Source: Saccoglossus kowalevskii
Taxonomy: Eukaryota > Hemichordata > Enteropneusta > Harrimaniidae
Direction of reading: 5' to 3'
Assembly: GCF_000003605.2 (NCBI RefSeq)
Contig: NW_003120918.1
Coordinates: 311,970 to 340,274, forward strand
DNA length: 28,305 nucleotides
The notes beneath the pieces are model-generated. The model was not told the DNA's origin, searched no databases, and saw only the letters and a program-made list of their open reading frames with translations. The translations under genes and the position numbers were made by a program. This document shows, piece by piece, positions 24,801-28,305 of the stretch (within the stretch, counting starts at the first letter, position 1; every line of letters starts with the position of its first letter).

Positions 24801-27073
24801 AATCTAGTTGATCTGTTGAACTTAAAACTACGGTACTGTATGTGCAAAATAGTAAATACAAGGAAAAAATAAACAAGCCATATTTGGTTCATTAGAAGCA
24901 TGTCTGCAATGCAATGGAATCACACTCAAAATTGTATTTACTATATACAGTGTCATTTCAATATAACTCATGTTTGACCCTGGAGAACAAGTTTCAACAA
25001 TTCTTAATTATAATTCTAGAAGTAGTTAGTGACCATTTGTCACGTAAATTGTCACTAGTAAACAAATGACATATACCCCTAAATAATGCAGTCCTACTTT
25101 ATGTTAATTGCTAATATATTTATATACAACAAACACAAAGCAATTCTGACCTTGTTGGCAAAGCTAACTCCACCTTAGTAAACAATAAAATGACAAACAA
25201 TGACAATCGTATTGTTGTTAACAAGCACACCGTGTGTTTACTTGTGAAATAATTGCTGTAAACAAGTCCTTTGTTAAAAGGAGATAACATAGTAAGACAT
25301 ATGTATCTGGGTTTCTTTAGGTCAAGCTGTTGCGAAATTAAGCATACACAATCAAGTAAACGTTCTTAATATGTTAATTTAAATCATAGACCCTCTAATA
25401 GATCTGTCAGAGGGTCTATGTTTAAATTCACTGATTGCAAAAACTGTTACCAGCCAAAACAAATAGAGATACAAATGTATGTAGCAAGGTAATTAAATAC
25501 AAAGTACCGTATTTGTTCATTTTGTTTAGCAAAGCAGTGTCACATAGTGCTGTATTGCCATCCCATTCTTTCTTGTAGCCACAGTATAGTGTACATGCAA
25601 CTTGTTGCTCAAAATGTCAACGAAGATGTCATCAAGAAAAAACAATAAAGTCTAGACTTTCTTTTGTCTACGATGAACACCTAATTTCATTAACTTTCGT
25701 ATGGTGTCCATCAGTTTATCAGACCAAACCATTCCCACCTGCATTGAAAGCATTTTACAACTATCAACTAATAGCTGTATGTACGACATACCGGGTATGT
25801 CTGTAATGGGATTAGTAATTGACATGCTAAATGGGATTGAACTGAAGAGTTTGAACCAACATCAAAGTGAATTCCAAAGACTAGGAAGATTTGCAAATAC
25901 ACAGTGTATCAGTAAAATAAATCATAAAAAGTAAAATAATTCATTTTTTTCAGTTGTTTCAACTCAGGTAAAATTATCAGTAGTCACTTTGTTGGTATTA
26001 AATTCTGTCATAATTTCCCTATTTTTTTTTCAATAATTAAAATTATTTTATTAATAAATTAAAAAAAAACATTCAGTTATTTATGAGTATGTATTATTAA
26101 ATAATTAGTTTCACTTGTAAAAAGATGTACTTATTTTAATTAGAATATTGATAATTAGTTTTGCACAACTTTGGTTTAAATTGTAGAAATAAATCAACAA
26201 GTGAACTGATTAAAGTGTAAAAAAACTAGTGTTTTACACATGATGTATATGTCGAATGAAACCAATATTGAACACAGCGTAGTGTGACAACTCTGGTGAT
26301 TTAACTGTTATTTGTCAATTATTTTAATACATGCATTTTTATATACACTAATGAAATAATAAACATGAAACTATCAGGCCTTGAACTTCTGAATTTGAAA
26401 GGTAACCCACAATTTATAAACTGGCCTTAGCATATTATAGGAATAATATAGGAAATATCAAAGAAAGGACACCAAAGCAAACTCATTGGGCATCAAGACA
26501 ATGCCGTTTAAAACCTTTGTGAAGTAGTAATCGTAACTAATGTCTAGCTGGCTGTCAGGGTTTGATTCTTTGCGAAAAGCTTCATGTATAGGAACTTAAG
26601 AAACTGAAAATTTATTCTGTGTTAGTTTTATCGCCAATCATGCTTTCATGTTCCAAAATTAAAATCCCTCTCTAACATTGGGGGGGGGGGTGTCAGAAGC
26701 AAACATCACGATTATAACAGTAAACCTCATCCATGTGTAATTTGTCAGATGAAATTGCGTTACAGACTACATACACATGTACTTTGATGTGATTAGATTT
26801 CAGATGAAAACACTATAAATTATCTTATACCTATCAAATAAATAGGAAGGAAACAAGAGAAGGCATGTCAGTCTATCTGCTATCATGGACTATGGACCTA
26901 AGGGTTTGTAGGTCAATACTGTTACATATAATATTGCAACGGTGACATTTAAATGAAATAAAGTGAAAACCTACCTGAGGCGGTAGACCACCATTAAGTT
27001 GTTGACGTTCCTGTGCAAGTTTACTCTTCTGATCAGCAATGAATCTATCGATATCATCGACTGCTGAAGTCAT
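791..27073 (-). CDS. CSPP1: CSPP1-like gene, 27 coding exons, 3' end outside window
   Basis: This is the whole visible gene, read on the minus strand by joining 27 exons that keep one frame for 830 codons. Known role of the family: CSPP1 is a microtubule-binding protein of centrosomes, spindle poles and cilia; human mutations cause Joubert-type ciliopathy. Seen here: an acidic start ([16 protein letters not shown], residues 6-21), repeated short helices of the form E-Y-N-x-[LF], a long Lys/Glu/Arg-rich middle, a Gln-rich and then a Gly/Pro-rich stretch (about 615-705), and a basic helix leading to [10 protein letters not shown] (778-787), which I recognise from vertebrate CSPP1. No signal peptide or membrane segment is visible. 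The human protein is about 1,200 residues, so roughly a third should lie past the left edge. The start is supported by an in-frame TAA at 27083-27085. The family call is secure; individual small exons are less so. Confidence 0.88.
1076..1091 (-). other. G-run after exon 26 donor
   Basis: C10-T-C5 on the plus strand, so G5-A-G10 in the pre-mRNA, beginning 33 bases after the last base of exon 26. G runs at this distance commonly act as intronic splicing enhancers; a role here is inference. Confidence 0.6.
1125..1272 (-). CDS. CSPP1: CSPP1 coding exon 26, WGKGGGGAP block
   Basis: 148 nt, residues 748-796. [20 protein letters not shown] is a strongly charged helix, followed by [19 protein letters not shown] and MKDVKGNIV. 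The PWG-x-GGGGAP motif is the most diagnostic CSPP1 signature in the window. Acceptor TTGTTACAG after a T run, donor TTG|GTATGT, phase 1. Confidence 0.92.
1400..1511 (-). CDS. CSPP1: CSPP1 coding exon 25
   Basis: 112 nt, residues 710-747, [20 protein letters not shown] after a junction Asp, then [17 protein letters not shown], the start of the conserved basic helix that continues in exon 26. Acceptor GTTCTTGCCAG, donor CAG|GTAATG, phase 0. Confidence 0.85.
1512..2101 (-). other. CSPP1: CSPP1 intron 24
   Basis: 590 bp, no repeat. A 78-codon plus-strand frame (1762-1998) has no recognisable product and is taken as chance. Confidence 0.65.
2102..2267 (-). CDS. CSPP1: CSPP1 coding exon 24, Gly/Pro-rich
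   Basis: 166 nt, residues 655-709. [18 protein letters not shown] is followed by a Gly-Pro-Val run ([12 protein letters not shown]) and [11 protein letters not shown]. Likely disordered. Acceptor CTTTCTTAG, donor GGA|GTAAGT, ends in phase 2. Several codons use a repeated CCTGGT/ACCAGGTGG pattern, so the tract may have grown by slippage. Confidence 0.82.
2268..3416 (-). other. CSPP1: CSPP1 intron 23
   Basis: 1.1 kb containing the CTCF-like site at 2372 and otherwise AT-rich DNA without a supported exon. Confidence 0.65.
2372..2386 (+). promoter_or_regulatory. CTCF-like site
   Basis: TCACTAGAGGGCAGC matches 14 of 15 positions of the CTCF core CCASYAGRKGGCRSY (mismatch at position 1). Motif match only; binding is not shown. 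In intron 23. Confidence 0.35.
3417..3572 (-). CDS. CSPP1: CSPP1 coding exon 23, Gln-rich
   Basis: 156 nt, phase 1 to 1, residues 603-654. It begins [18 protein letters not shown], then a Gln-rich helix ([18 protein letters not shown]), then [11 protein letters not shown]. Acceptor TCTGACCAG, donor GAG|GTAGGG. The CAG/CAA mix is interrupted, so it is not a pure triplet repeat. Confidence 0.8.
4888..4917 (-). CDS. CSPP1: CSPP1 30-nt microexon (exon 22)
   Basis: 30 nt, phase 1 to 1, residues 593-602 ([10 protein letters not shown]), highly charged like the rest of the protein. Acceptor TACTGCTACAG, donor ATG|GTAACG. Exon 21 also joins exon 23 in frame without it, so this is probably an alternative cassette. 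Confidence 0.6.
5338..5352 (-). promoter_or_regulatory. CTCF-like site, opposite orientation
   Basis: On the minus strand CCTCTAGAGGGCACT matches 14 of 15 core positions (mismatch at position 3). In intron 21. Confidence 0.3.
5392..5456. repeat. GACA/GATA microsatellite
   Basis: Mixed tetranucleotide tract of ACAG and ATAG units with GATGG interruptions, in intron 21. Confidence 0.93.
6335..6397 (-). CDS. CSPP1: CSPP1 coding exon 21
   Basis: 63 nt, phase 1 to 1, residues 572-592, [20 protein letters not shown] then Ser. Acceptor CTTACTCAG; the donor CCG|GTAATA is rather weak. Confidence 0.73.
6398..7366 (-). other. CSPP1: CSPP1 intron 20
   Basis: About 1 kb of AT-rich sequence; no repeat or coding signal recognised. 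Confidence 0.65.
7367..7467 (-). CDS. CSPP1: CSPP1 coding exon 20
   Basis: 101 nt, residues 538-571, [18 protein letters not shown] followed by [16 protein letters not shown]. Acceptor CCAATTCAG, donor AAAA|GTAAGT, ends in phase 1. Confidence 0.82.
7949..7974 (-). other. G-quadruplex-forming tract (sense strand)
   Basis: Plus-strand runs C5-T-C4-T-C4-T-C4 become four G runs with single-A loops on the sense strand, an almost ideal G-quadruplex pattern that would be present in the pre-mRNA. It sits just downstream (in gene order) of the 49-bp array in intron 19. Confidence 0.75.
8001..8255. repeat. 49-bp tandem array with octamer motif
   Basis: Five full 49-bp copies plus a partial sixth, starting ATATGCAAATGAGACATACA at 8001, 8050, 8099, 8148, 8197 and 8246. 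Copies are nearly identical. Each begins with ATGCAAAT, and each full copy has on the sense (minus) strand TTTCTCAG followed 8 nt later by GTAAGA. The array sits in intron 19. Confidence 0.95.
8318..8445 (-). CDS. CSPP1: CSPP1 coding exon 19
   Basis: 128 nt, residues 496-537, beginning [18 protein letters not shown] and ending RTSSLLE plus two bases. Mostly linker with Pro and Lys. Acceptor CTTTTCTAG, donor ACA|GTGAGT. Its phase 2 end joins exactly to exon 20, which rules out an extra exon in the 49-bp array between them. Confidence 0.82.
8818..8875 (-). CDS. CSPP1: CSPP1 coding exon 18
   Basis: 58 nt, residues 476-495, [20 protein letters not shown]. Acceptor CTTTTATTCAG, donor TTT|GTGAGT; ends in phase 0. 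Confidence 0.77.
10474..10485 (-). CDS. CSPP1: CSPP1 12-nt microexon (exon 17)
   Basis: Only 12 nt (AGAAAAACAACG) between a strong acceptor (CTGTCCCTGCAG) and a good donor (ACG|GTAAGA). It is phase 2 to 2 and adds R-E-K-Q, prolonging the basic helix of exon 16 into exon 18. Skipping it would also keep frame, so it may be an optional cassette or a chance match. Confidence 0.6.
10770..10984 (+). mobile_element. MITE-like element B, second copy of A
   Basis: About 215 bp, aligned end to end with element A in the same orientation. Shared blocks include GGAATGATTCAGT, AAAATAAAATCCAG, TCAAAAATCAGT and AATTCCAGCTAAAATAAAGT. Its right terminal repeat is more decayed (AATCTACACTA). It lies in intron 16. 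Confidence 0.75.
11641..11737 (-). CDS. CSPP1: CSPP1 coding exon 16
   Basis: 97 nt, residues 440-471. [20 protein letters not shown] is a strong coiled-coil-like helix that I recognise from the CSPP1 family. Acceptor GACTTCACAG, donor AAG|GTACAT, ends in phase 2. Confidence 0.88.
11879..11961 (-). CDS. CSPP1: CSPP1 coding exon 15
   Basis: 83 nt, residues 412-439, [18 protein letters not shown] followed by [10 protein letters not shown]. The acceptor is a tandem TAGTAG, so a form three bases shorter (starting at 11958, without one Ser) is also in frame. Donor CTAG|GTATAG, ends in phase 1. Confidence 0.8.
12508..12554 (-). CDS. CSPP1: CSPP1 coding exon 14
   Basis: 47 nt, residues 397-411, [15 protein letters not shown], a Ser/Arg linker with an R-R-R-S basophilic-kinase-like site. 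Acceptor GACAACAG, donor ATAG|GTGAGT; ends in phase 2. Confidence 0.74.
12910..12958 (-). CDS. CSPP1: CSPP1 coding exon 13
   Basis: 49 nt, residues 380-396, [16 protein letters not shown] after a junction Ser. Acceptor TTTTCTCACAG, donor TGG|GTAGGT, ends in phase 0. Confidence 0.76.
13094..13144 (-). CDS. CSPP1: CSPP1 coding exon 12
   Basis: 51 nt, phase 2 to 2, residues 363-379, [17 protein letters not shown]. Acceptor is a T run followed by ATAG; donor CAG|GTAACC. Symmetric exon. Confidence 0.75.
13401..13456 (-). CDS. CSPP1: CSPP1 coding exon 11
   Basis: 56 nt, residues 345-362, [18 protein letters not shown], a charged helix. Acceptor ACGCTTTCAG after a T run; donor ACG|GTTAGT, ends in phase 2. 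Confidence 0.77.
14057..14144 (-). CDS. CSPP1: CSPP1 coding exon 10
   Basis: 88 nt, residues 315-344, [20 protein letters not shown] followed by [10 protein letters not shown]. Acceptor CATTTCCAG, donor GAG|GTAAAG. It takes the one base needed by exon 9 and ends in phase 0. Confidence 0.8.
14491..14771 (-). CDS. CSPP1: CSPP1 coding exon 9 (largest)
   Basis: 281 nt, residues 222-314, the longest exon. It opens [19 protein letters not shown], continues through a basic stretch ([10 protein letters not shown]) and a Pro/Gly-rich part ([22 protein letters not shown]), and ends in [16 protein letters not shown]. Acceptor CATCACCAG after a CCTCCTTTCC tract; donor ACAG|GTCAGT, phase 2. Confidence 0.87.
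14772..16276 (-). other. CSPP1: CSPP1 intron 8
   Basis: 1.5 kb with no repeat structure or exon candidate that I could support. Frames present are short and stop-rich. Confidence 0.65.
16277..16366 (-). CDS. CSPP1: CSPP1 coding exon 8
   Basis: 90 nt, phase 0 to 0, residues 192-221, a Ser-rich linker beginning [16 protein letters not shown]. Acceptor CTTTACAG. The donor is taken as GTG|GTCAGT; AAT|GTGGTC three bases earlier is possible and also keeps frame, dropping one Val. Probably disordered. Confidence 0.68.
16722..16856 (-). CDS. CSPP1: CSPP1 coding exon 7
   Basis: 135 nt, phase 0 to 0, residues 147-191. [20 protein letters not shown] is a charged helix that matches the family's repeated E-Y-N-x-F unit; the rest ([17 protein letters not shown]) is a Ser/Pro linker. 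Acceptor CTTTTCTCAG, donor GCT|GTAAGT. Confidence 0.87.
17142..17357 (+). mobile_element. MITE-like element A (TA-flanked)
   Basis: 216 bp with terminal inverted repeats: the left end is TACTGTAAAATACTTTATTT, and the right end reversed is TACTGCAAAATACTTTATTT. The terminal TA at each end fits a TA target duplication of the Tc1/mariner type. No coding capacity. The same element is found at 10770. It lies in intron 6, 22 bp from the exon 6 donor. Confidence 0.8.
17380..17451 (-). CDS. CSPP1: CSPP1 coding exon 6
   Basis: 72 nt, phase 0 to 0, residues 123-146, from [16 protein letters not shown] to RHSAK. The SLPI-x-x-R-x-SAK string is a recognisable conserved piece of CSPP1. Acceptor CATACACAG, donor AAG|GTATGT. 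A MITE-like element ends 22 bp into the following intron and another starts 138 bp before the exon. Confidence 0.85.
17452..18955 (-). other. CSPP1: CSPP1 intron 5
   Basis: Contains MITE-like element C. Otherwise featureless apart from frequent TACATGTA words. Confidence 0.7.
17590..17932 (+). mobile_element. MITE-like element C
   Basis: About 343 bp, starting TACTGTAAAACATGT and ending ACATGTTTTACAATAGTA, its approximate reverse complement. No open frame of note. It is a copy of the element at 21965 in the opposite orientation, sharing for example TTTCACAATACTTG and CAGTTATCACCTCCATAAAA. It lies in intron 5. Confidence 0.8.
18956..19012 (-). CDS. CSPP1: CSPP1 coding exon 5
   Basis: 57 nt, phase 0 to 0, residues 104-122: [19 protein letters not shown]. 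The VDYNRFQNE part repeats the E/D-Y-N-x-[LF] pattern of exons 4 and 7. The acceptor has a good pyrimidine tract (CTCCATCTTCCATCTTAG); the donor is GAG|GTACTT. The exon is symmetric, so it may be a cassette exon. Confidence 0.75.
20246..20335. repeat. 90-bp inverted repeat
   Basis: CAGTAACCAGTCA (20246-20258) is an exact inverted match to TGACTGGTTACTG (20323-20335), with about 64 bp between. It could be a very small terminal-inverted-repeat element; no target duplication is visible. Confidence 0.6.
20398..20575. mobile_element. fold-back element, 178 bp
   Basis: The left end TTCCCAGG...GCATGGTGG is matched by the inverted right end CCACCATGC...CCAGGGAA. A second, inner inverted repeat pairs TTCTTAACAATAGA (20456) with TCTATTGTTTCTTAGAA (20493). 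The whole would fold into a long hairpin. No clear target duplication. In intron 4. Confidence 0.6.
21324..21427 (-). CDS. CSPP1: CSPP1 coding exon 4
   Basis: 104 nt, residues 69-103. A Gly/Pro start ([12 protein letters not shown]) is followed by the helix [20 protein letters not shown]. This matches the vertebrate CSPP1 arrangement in which a Y-E-R-K-type helix ends in a Tyr-containing repeat. Acceptor TGATTTCAG, donor GAG|GTAGAA; ends in phase 0. Confidence 0.85.
21965..22313 (-). mobile_element. MITE-like element D, inverted copy of C
   Basis: 349 bp bounded by TACTGTAAAACATGT and ACATGTTTTACAGTA, a perfect 15-bp terminal inverted repeat with TA at both outer ends. Reverse-complemented, it follows element C over nearly its full length, by eye around 80 percent identical; C lacks about 25 bp near its left end. 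It lies in intron 3. Confidence 0.82.
23090..23130. repeat. AT-rich simple sequence
   Basis: TATATATATA followed by irregular ATAATA units in intron 3. Confidence 0.8.
23228..23272 (-). CDS. CSPP1: CSPP1 coding exon 3
   Basis: 45 nt, phase 1 to phase 1, residues 54-68 ([15 protein letters not shown]). Acceptor CCCCTACAG, donor CAG|GTATTG. Because it is symmetric, it could be skipped without a frameshift. Support is splice sites and phase only. Confidence 0.65.
23879..23939 (-). CDS. CSPP1: CSPP1 coding exon 2
   Basis: 61 nt, residues 34-53, [20 protein letters not shown] plus one base. Acceptor TTTACCAG, donor AAAG|GTAAGT. It enters in phase 0 and leaves in phase 1, matching both neighbours. 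Low-complexity linker, not conserved enough to recognise alone. Confidence 0.75.
24115..24425. mobile_element. 311-bp nonautonomous DNA transposon with 5-bp TSD
   Basis: The left end is CAGGGATTTTT; the right end, reverse-complemented, is CAGGGGTTTTT. The element is flanked on both sides by AATAT (24110-24114 and 24426-24430), an exact 5-bp target duplication. The interior is GC-richer than its surroundings and has no open frame. CAGGG ends are common in hAT elements, but those make 8-bp duplications, so the superfamily is left open. Confidence 0.72.
24551..24626. repeat. 19-bp tandem repeat, 4 copies
   Basis: Four units of pattern GTCAccAGTAAgGCcACTg with point differences, exactly 76 bp. 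In intron 1. Confidence 0.85.
25385..25420. repeat. 12-bp perfect hairpin
   Basis: CATAGACCCTCT (25385-25396) and AGAGGGTCTATG (25409-25420) are perfect inverted copies around a 12-base loop. In intron 1. Confidence 0.85.
26975..27073 (-). CDS. CSPP1: CSPP1 coding exon 1 (start codon)
   Basis: Codes residues 1-33, starting [16 protein letters not shown] and ending GGLPPQ. The charged helix with [11 protein letters not shown] resembles the N-terminus of vertebrate CSPP1. The donor is CAG|GTAGGT and the exon ends in phase 0. The ATG has A at -3, and an in-frame TAA lies four codons upstream, so no longer start is possible on this exon. Confidence 0.9.
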
Positions 27074-27161
27074 AATTTTAACTTAATGTGGTCAGAAACA
27101 GTTATTTTTGTGAGTTGACGGTTCCGGTTTAGGGCCGGGTGCAGCAAGAACTGGATAATTT
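27074..27161 (-). other. CSPP1: probable 5' UTR part of CSPP1 exon 1
   Basis: A consensus-like acceptor (AATTAATTCACACAG|AAATT) precedes 27161, and an upstream donor-like site exists at 27434. The stretch carries an in-frame TAA at 27083-27085. The boundary is an inference from splice-site appearance only. Confidence 0.4.
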
Positions 27162-27434
27162 CTGTGTGAATTAATTTTATAAGAGTGCAGTCAGAGCTAA
27201 CGGTTTAACAGTGCGATGTATTAGCGAGAAAACCACCACAAAACTAACGTTATGAATAAGCCGATCACACGTGAAAATGTGACAGCCGTGTTTGGAAATT
27301 GGACAGTGAAAAACAACACGTTATGACCTGTGTTTGTAGGCATCTTTAACAAAATACTACAAACACGAGTAAGACTATAGAACAAGTTTGATTTTTAGTG
27401 ATTTGCAAAAATTGTACCGATAATTTTTAACTCA

Positions 27435-27560
27435 CCAACGAATAGTGTAAGTTGTCTTCGTGTCAAATAATTTAACTTCGAGGCAGGTCTCTCTTCTCCG
27501 ATCACGCTGAGTAATGTCCGATTTGACACCTGACCTCGGTCAGTTCAGGTAGCAACATGT
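27435..27560 (-). other. possible noncoding leader exon
   Basis: The sense strand ends CGTTG|GTGAGTTAAA at 27435, a strong donor with no open frame leading into it, as expected for an untranslated first exon. The outer edge given is arbitrary because no transcription start can be read. Confidence 0.3.
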
Positions 27561-27793
27561 ACACAAATAATAATTCCTTTGTTCCTCTCAAAGATAATGA
27601 GTGTAGATCGCTGTAAAATTTTCCACACTGAGGTCAGATCATTTAATATCCCCCAGAGGAAACAGATCTCAAACTACTGTGGCCAAACATCGATAATTCA
27701 AGGAATTTTGTACTCTCAGCGCAACTACGGACACCCTTTCAAATATGTCGTCGATATTATGACAGCTGCATGCTGGGTAAATTTTGAGTAAAG

Positions 27794-27803
27794 TCTCGCG
27801 AGA
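27794..27803. promoter_or_regulatory. TCTCGCGAGA core-promoter palindrome
   Basis: An exact TCTCGCGAGA palindrome lies about 720 bp upstream of the ATG, with a second GCGAGAC-like partial copy (GGCGAGACTT) just to the right. Established knowledge: this palindrome is a core element of many TATA-less housekeeping promoters in animals, often bidirectional. That it drives this gene is inference. Confidence 0.45.
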
Positions 27804-28018
27804 ACTTTGGCGAGACTTCGTGTTAGATTTAAACAGTGCGTAGTAATGCTCTATAATAAAATCTGCAAGCTGCTATAAAACGTAGATTTTAGACGTTCGA
27901 AACGACTTTATTATGACTTCACTAAATCGATAGTTAAACACGCTAGTTTCATTATCAGCAAAAAGCACTGATTTAAATATCTGGTAAATAATCTCAACGT
28001 TGAGGGCGCACATCAAGA

Positions 28019-28305
28019 CCATGGCACGCGTCCGGGCACGCTTATGTATCGGCGAGGGTTTTCCACCCGGCCCCCCCACTCAGGATCCATAGGGGGCCGC
28101 ATGCGCGTTCCCATTTTCTCGGGAAAGGGGGTACTTTTTGACGATCTGTCTCGGGAACATTTTCCCGAGAAAATCGTAGAAAAGGGGGTATTTTTTGCTT
28201 GTTTTCCCGAGATATTCAAAATAGGGGGTGTATTTCAAAACACTTCCCGAGATATACAAAAAAGGGAGGTTTAAAAGGAGTTCTAGAAAAGTTCCCTAGA
28301 TAGGG
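28019..28305. repeat. GC-richer CCCGAGA/GGGGGTATTTT repeat fragment
   Basis: Base composition changes sharply near 28019. The core motif [A]AAGGGGGTAYTTTTT recurs, degenerate, near 28128, 28180, 28222 and 28263, alternating with CCCGAGA. An interrupted palindrome occupies 28141-28177 (ACGAT...ATCGT outside, CTCGGGAA-CATT-TTCCCGAG inside). It looks like one edge of a dispersed repeat; both long frames through it are low-complexity and not recognised. It is cut by the window end. Confidence 0.5.

Larger units (their letters stand above)
23940..26974 (-). other. CSPP1: CSPP1 intron 1 (3.0 kb)
   Basis: Holds the 311-bp transposon (24115), the 19-bp tandem (24551), the 12-bp hairpin (25385), an 11-G run at 26680-26690 and AT-rich filler near 26015-26150. 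No exon candidate with matching phase was seen. Confidence 0.75.
27162..28018. other. upstream intergenic DNA
   Basis: 857 bp with no convincing gene on either strand. It holds the possible leader exon, the TCTCGCGAGA palindrome, and on the minus strand AGGTCA-G-GTGTCA (27524-27536), which resembles a DR1 nuclear-receptor site. The only plus-strand frame (27579-27791) has no recognisable product. Confidence 0.6.

Noticed and set aside
19840-25520. Recurring TACCGTATTT words at 19848, 23712 and 25507
   Set aside because: Only about ten bases are shared and no element boundaries could be drawn, so no feature is claimed.
25701-25934. 77-codon plus-strand frame
   Set aside because: Composition is not obviously random, but no motif, splice site or neighbour supports it, and it is antisense in an intron.
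27579-27791. 70-codon plus-strand frame upstream of CSPP1, possible divergent gene
   Set aside because: No recognisable product, and it lies within the presumed promoter; a divergent transcript would need RNA evidence.
28013-28274. Overlapping frames on both strands in the edge repeat
   Set aside because: They overlap the repeated CCCGAGA and GGGGGTATTTT words, so the codons reflect repeat sequence rather than a gene.

Overview
The window is eukaryotic nuclear DNA, AT-rich and intron-dense. Almost all of it is one protein-coding gene on the minus strand: 27 coding exons with GT-AG introns, joined here by hand. The ATG lies at 27071-27073 and the frame stays open to 791, where the gene leaves the left edge. 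The 830 codons read match CSPP1 (centrosome and spindle pole associated protein 1). The two clearest signs are the acidic N-terminus with a D-x-F-I-x-x-Q-K core and the W-G-K-G-G-G-G-A-P block near residues 779-787. The stop codon and probably several hundred C-terminal residues lie outside. Short exons, introns of roughly 0.2-3 kb, many small inverted-repeat elements and no vertebrate-type repeats suggest an invertebrate animal, probably marine. The species cannot be read from the window.

Layout, right to left along the gene. 28019-28305 is a GC-richer, CCCGAGA-containing repeat cut by the window edge. 27162-28018 is upstream DNA with a TCTCGCGAGA palindrome and a possible leader exon. 26975-27073 is coding exon 1. 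18956-26974 is sparse: exons 1-5 in long introns that carry several inverted-repeat elements. 11641-17451 is denser, with exons 6-16 of the charged, helical middle part. 791-10485 holds a 12-nt microexon, exons 18-21, a 30-nt microexon, a Gln-rich exon, a Gly/Pro-rich exon and the conserved basic/GGGG block. 1-720 is a 45/49-bp minisatellite in the intron after exon 27.

Every junction was checked for phase. The exon lengths sum to 2491 nt (830 codons plus one base), and each exon starts with the number of bases the previous one needs. The remaining DNA is intronic and repetitive: two families of TA-flanked MITE-like elements (two copies each), a 311-bp element with an exact 5-bp target duplication, a fold-back element, and a 49-bp tandem array carrying the octamer ATGCAAAT and decoy splice sites. 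No tRNA, rRNA, CRISPR or second convincing gene was found. The most testable novelty is an inverted pair of MITEs that brackets exons 4 and 5.
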